64,000 nucleotides of DNA from Mimachlamys varia (taxonomy: Eukaryota; Mollusca; Bivalvia; Pectinida; Pectinidae), in contig OX392538.1 in assembly GCA_947623455.1 (NCBI GenBank), positions 25,419,001 to 25,483,000 on the forward strand, in the 5' to 3' direction. Numbering within the stretch: the stretch's first letter is position 1; each line of letters starts with the position of its first letter. The position numbers and the translations under genes are program-made. Under the pieces are notes generated by a model. That model had not been told where the DNA came from and made no database searches. It saw only the letters and a list, made by a program, of their open reading frames with translations. Positions 63,682-64,000 of the stretch are shown here, piece by piece.

Positions 63682-64000
63682 CTTTTTATTTACAACATAA
63701 GTTGTGTCAGAGAGCCCATTTAGTAATGTGTATGTTTTAACTTCATGTAGCATTAATCGCAATATTAAAGTACAAAAATCAGACCAACTTTATCTTTGGA
63801 CCATTTACATAACGAAAGTCCGTTAAAACCGATACTTCAGTAAAATAGATATCGAAACCAAATCATGTAAACTTGAAAACGGTATGTGGATGTTGATATT
63901 GGCAATTCTGAATCCCGACAATCCCAGAGTGTGCCTGGTCTGACAATATGTTTACTTCATGTATATCTGTTATGCATGATTTTTGATGATCCATAGTGAT

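Larger units (their letters stand above)
46263..64000 (-). repeat. Right tandem array: eleven ~1.55 kb units (Q + R + M exons)
   Basis: M-exon spacings are 2056, 1549, 1549, 1549, 1542, 1549, 1542, 1549, 1542 and 1543 bp; the first is longer because of a 506 bp insertion. Each unit encodes 148 residues (49 + 34 + 65). The array continues past the right edge. Introns (about 195 bp Q-R, about 270-450 bp R-M, about 570 bp M-Q) are as conserved as exons and hold no further exon. Confidence 0.95.

Noticed and set aside
1..64000. CRISPR array or bacterial operon
   Set aside because: The repeats are kilobase units with spliced exons or an 18 bp coding minisatellite, with no repeat-spacer pattern and no prokaryotic gene layout.

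Overview
The window looks like AT-rich genomic DNA of a metazoan. It has many short exons with GT-AG introns, large tandem duplications that include introns, and foldback and tRNA-like dispersed repeats. Nothing bacterial is visible: no operons, no long unipartite genes. A lophotrochozoan such as a bivalve mollusc would fit, but that guess rests only on general character (AT-rich, repeat-rich, Thr-rich secreted protein) and is weak.

Almost all recognisable coding sequence lies on the minus strand, so transcription runs from high to low coordinates. I could build 88 exons. Every one is bounded by usable splice sites, and nearly all are symmetric phase 1-1 exons whose lengths are multiples of three. 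Joined, they would encode about 5,000 residues, mostly Thr/Ser/Pro-rich mucin-type sequence, with nine copies of a two-cysteine module of about 120 residues. The simplest reading is one giant secreted mucin-like gene, or a cluster of them, that starts beyond the right edge and ends beyond the left edge. No certain first or last exon is visible, so the number of genes is open.

Layout from right to left, in transcription order. (1) 46.3-64.0 kb: eleven tandem units of about 1.55 kb, each with three Thr-rich exons (Q 147 bp, R 102 bp, M 195 bp). (2) 44.3-46.3 kb: a chimeric Q/M exon, an M-like exon, a dead Q exon and another Thr-rich exon. (3) 41.1-42.4 kb: one diverged copy of the two-cysteine module. 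(4) 38.3-40.8 kb: three short linker exons. (5) 32.2-37.1 kb: four copies of a 72/75 bp exon pair, one copy interrupted by a foldback mobile element. (6) 29.9-31.0 kb: two short exons. (7) 25.95-28.07 kb: a single 2,121 bp exon made of about 115 copies of an 18 bp repeat (Ala-Thr-Ser-Gly-Thr-Thr). (8) 18.3-25.3 kb: two and a half units of about 2.67 kb carrying exons Q, R, E and M. (9) 1-17.3 kb: eight units of about 2.15 kb, each a Thr-rich linker exon plus the two-exon two-cysteine module, arranged as a higher-order alternation of two unit types.

On the plus strand, 37.58-39.82 kb may hold a nested two-exon gene for a small secreted, possibly membrane- or GPI-anchored, protein of about 100 residues. 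The long plus-strand reading frames rich in Val-Val-Pro are antisense shadows of the Thr-rich exons.
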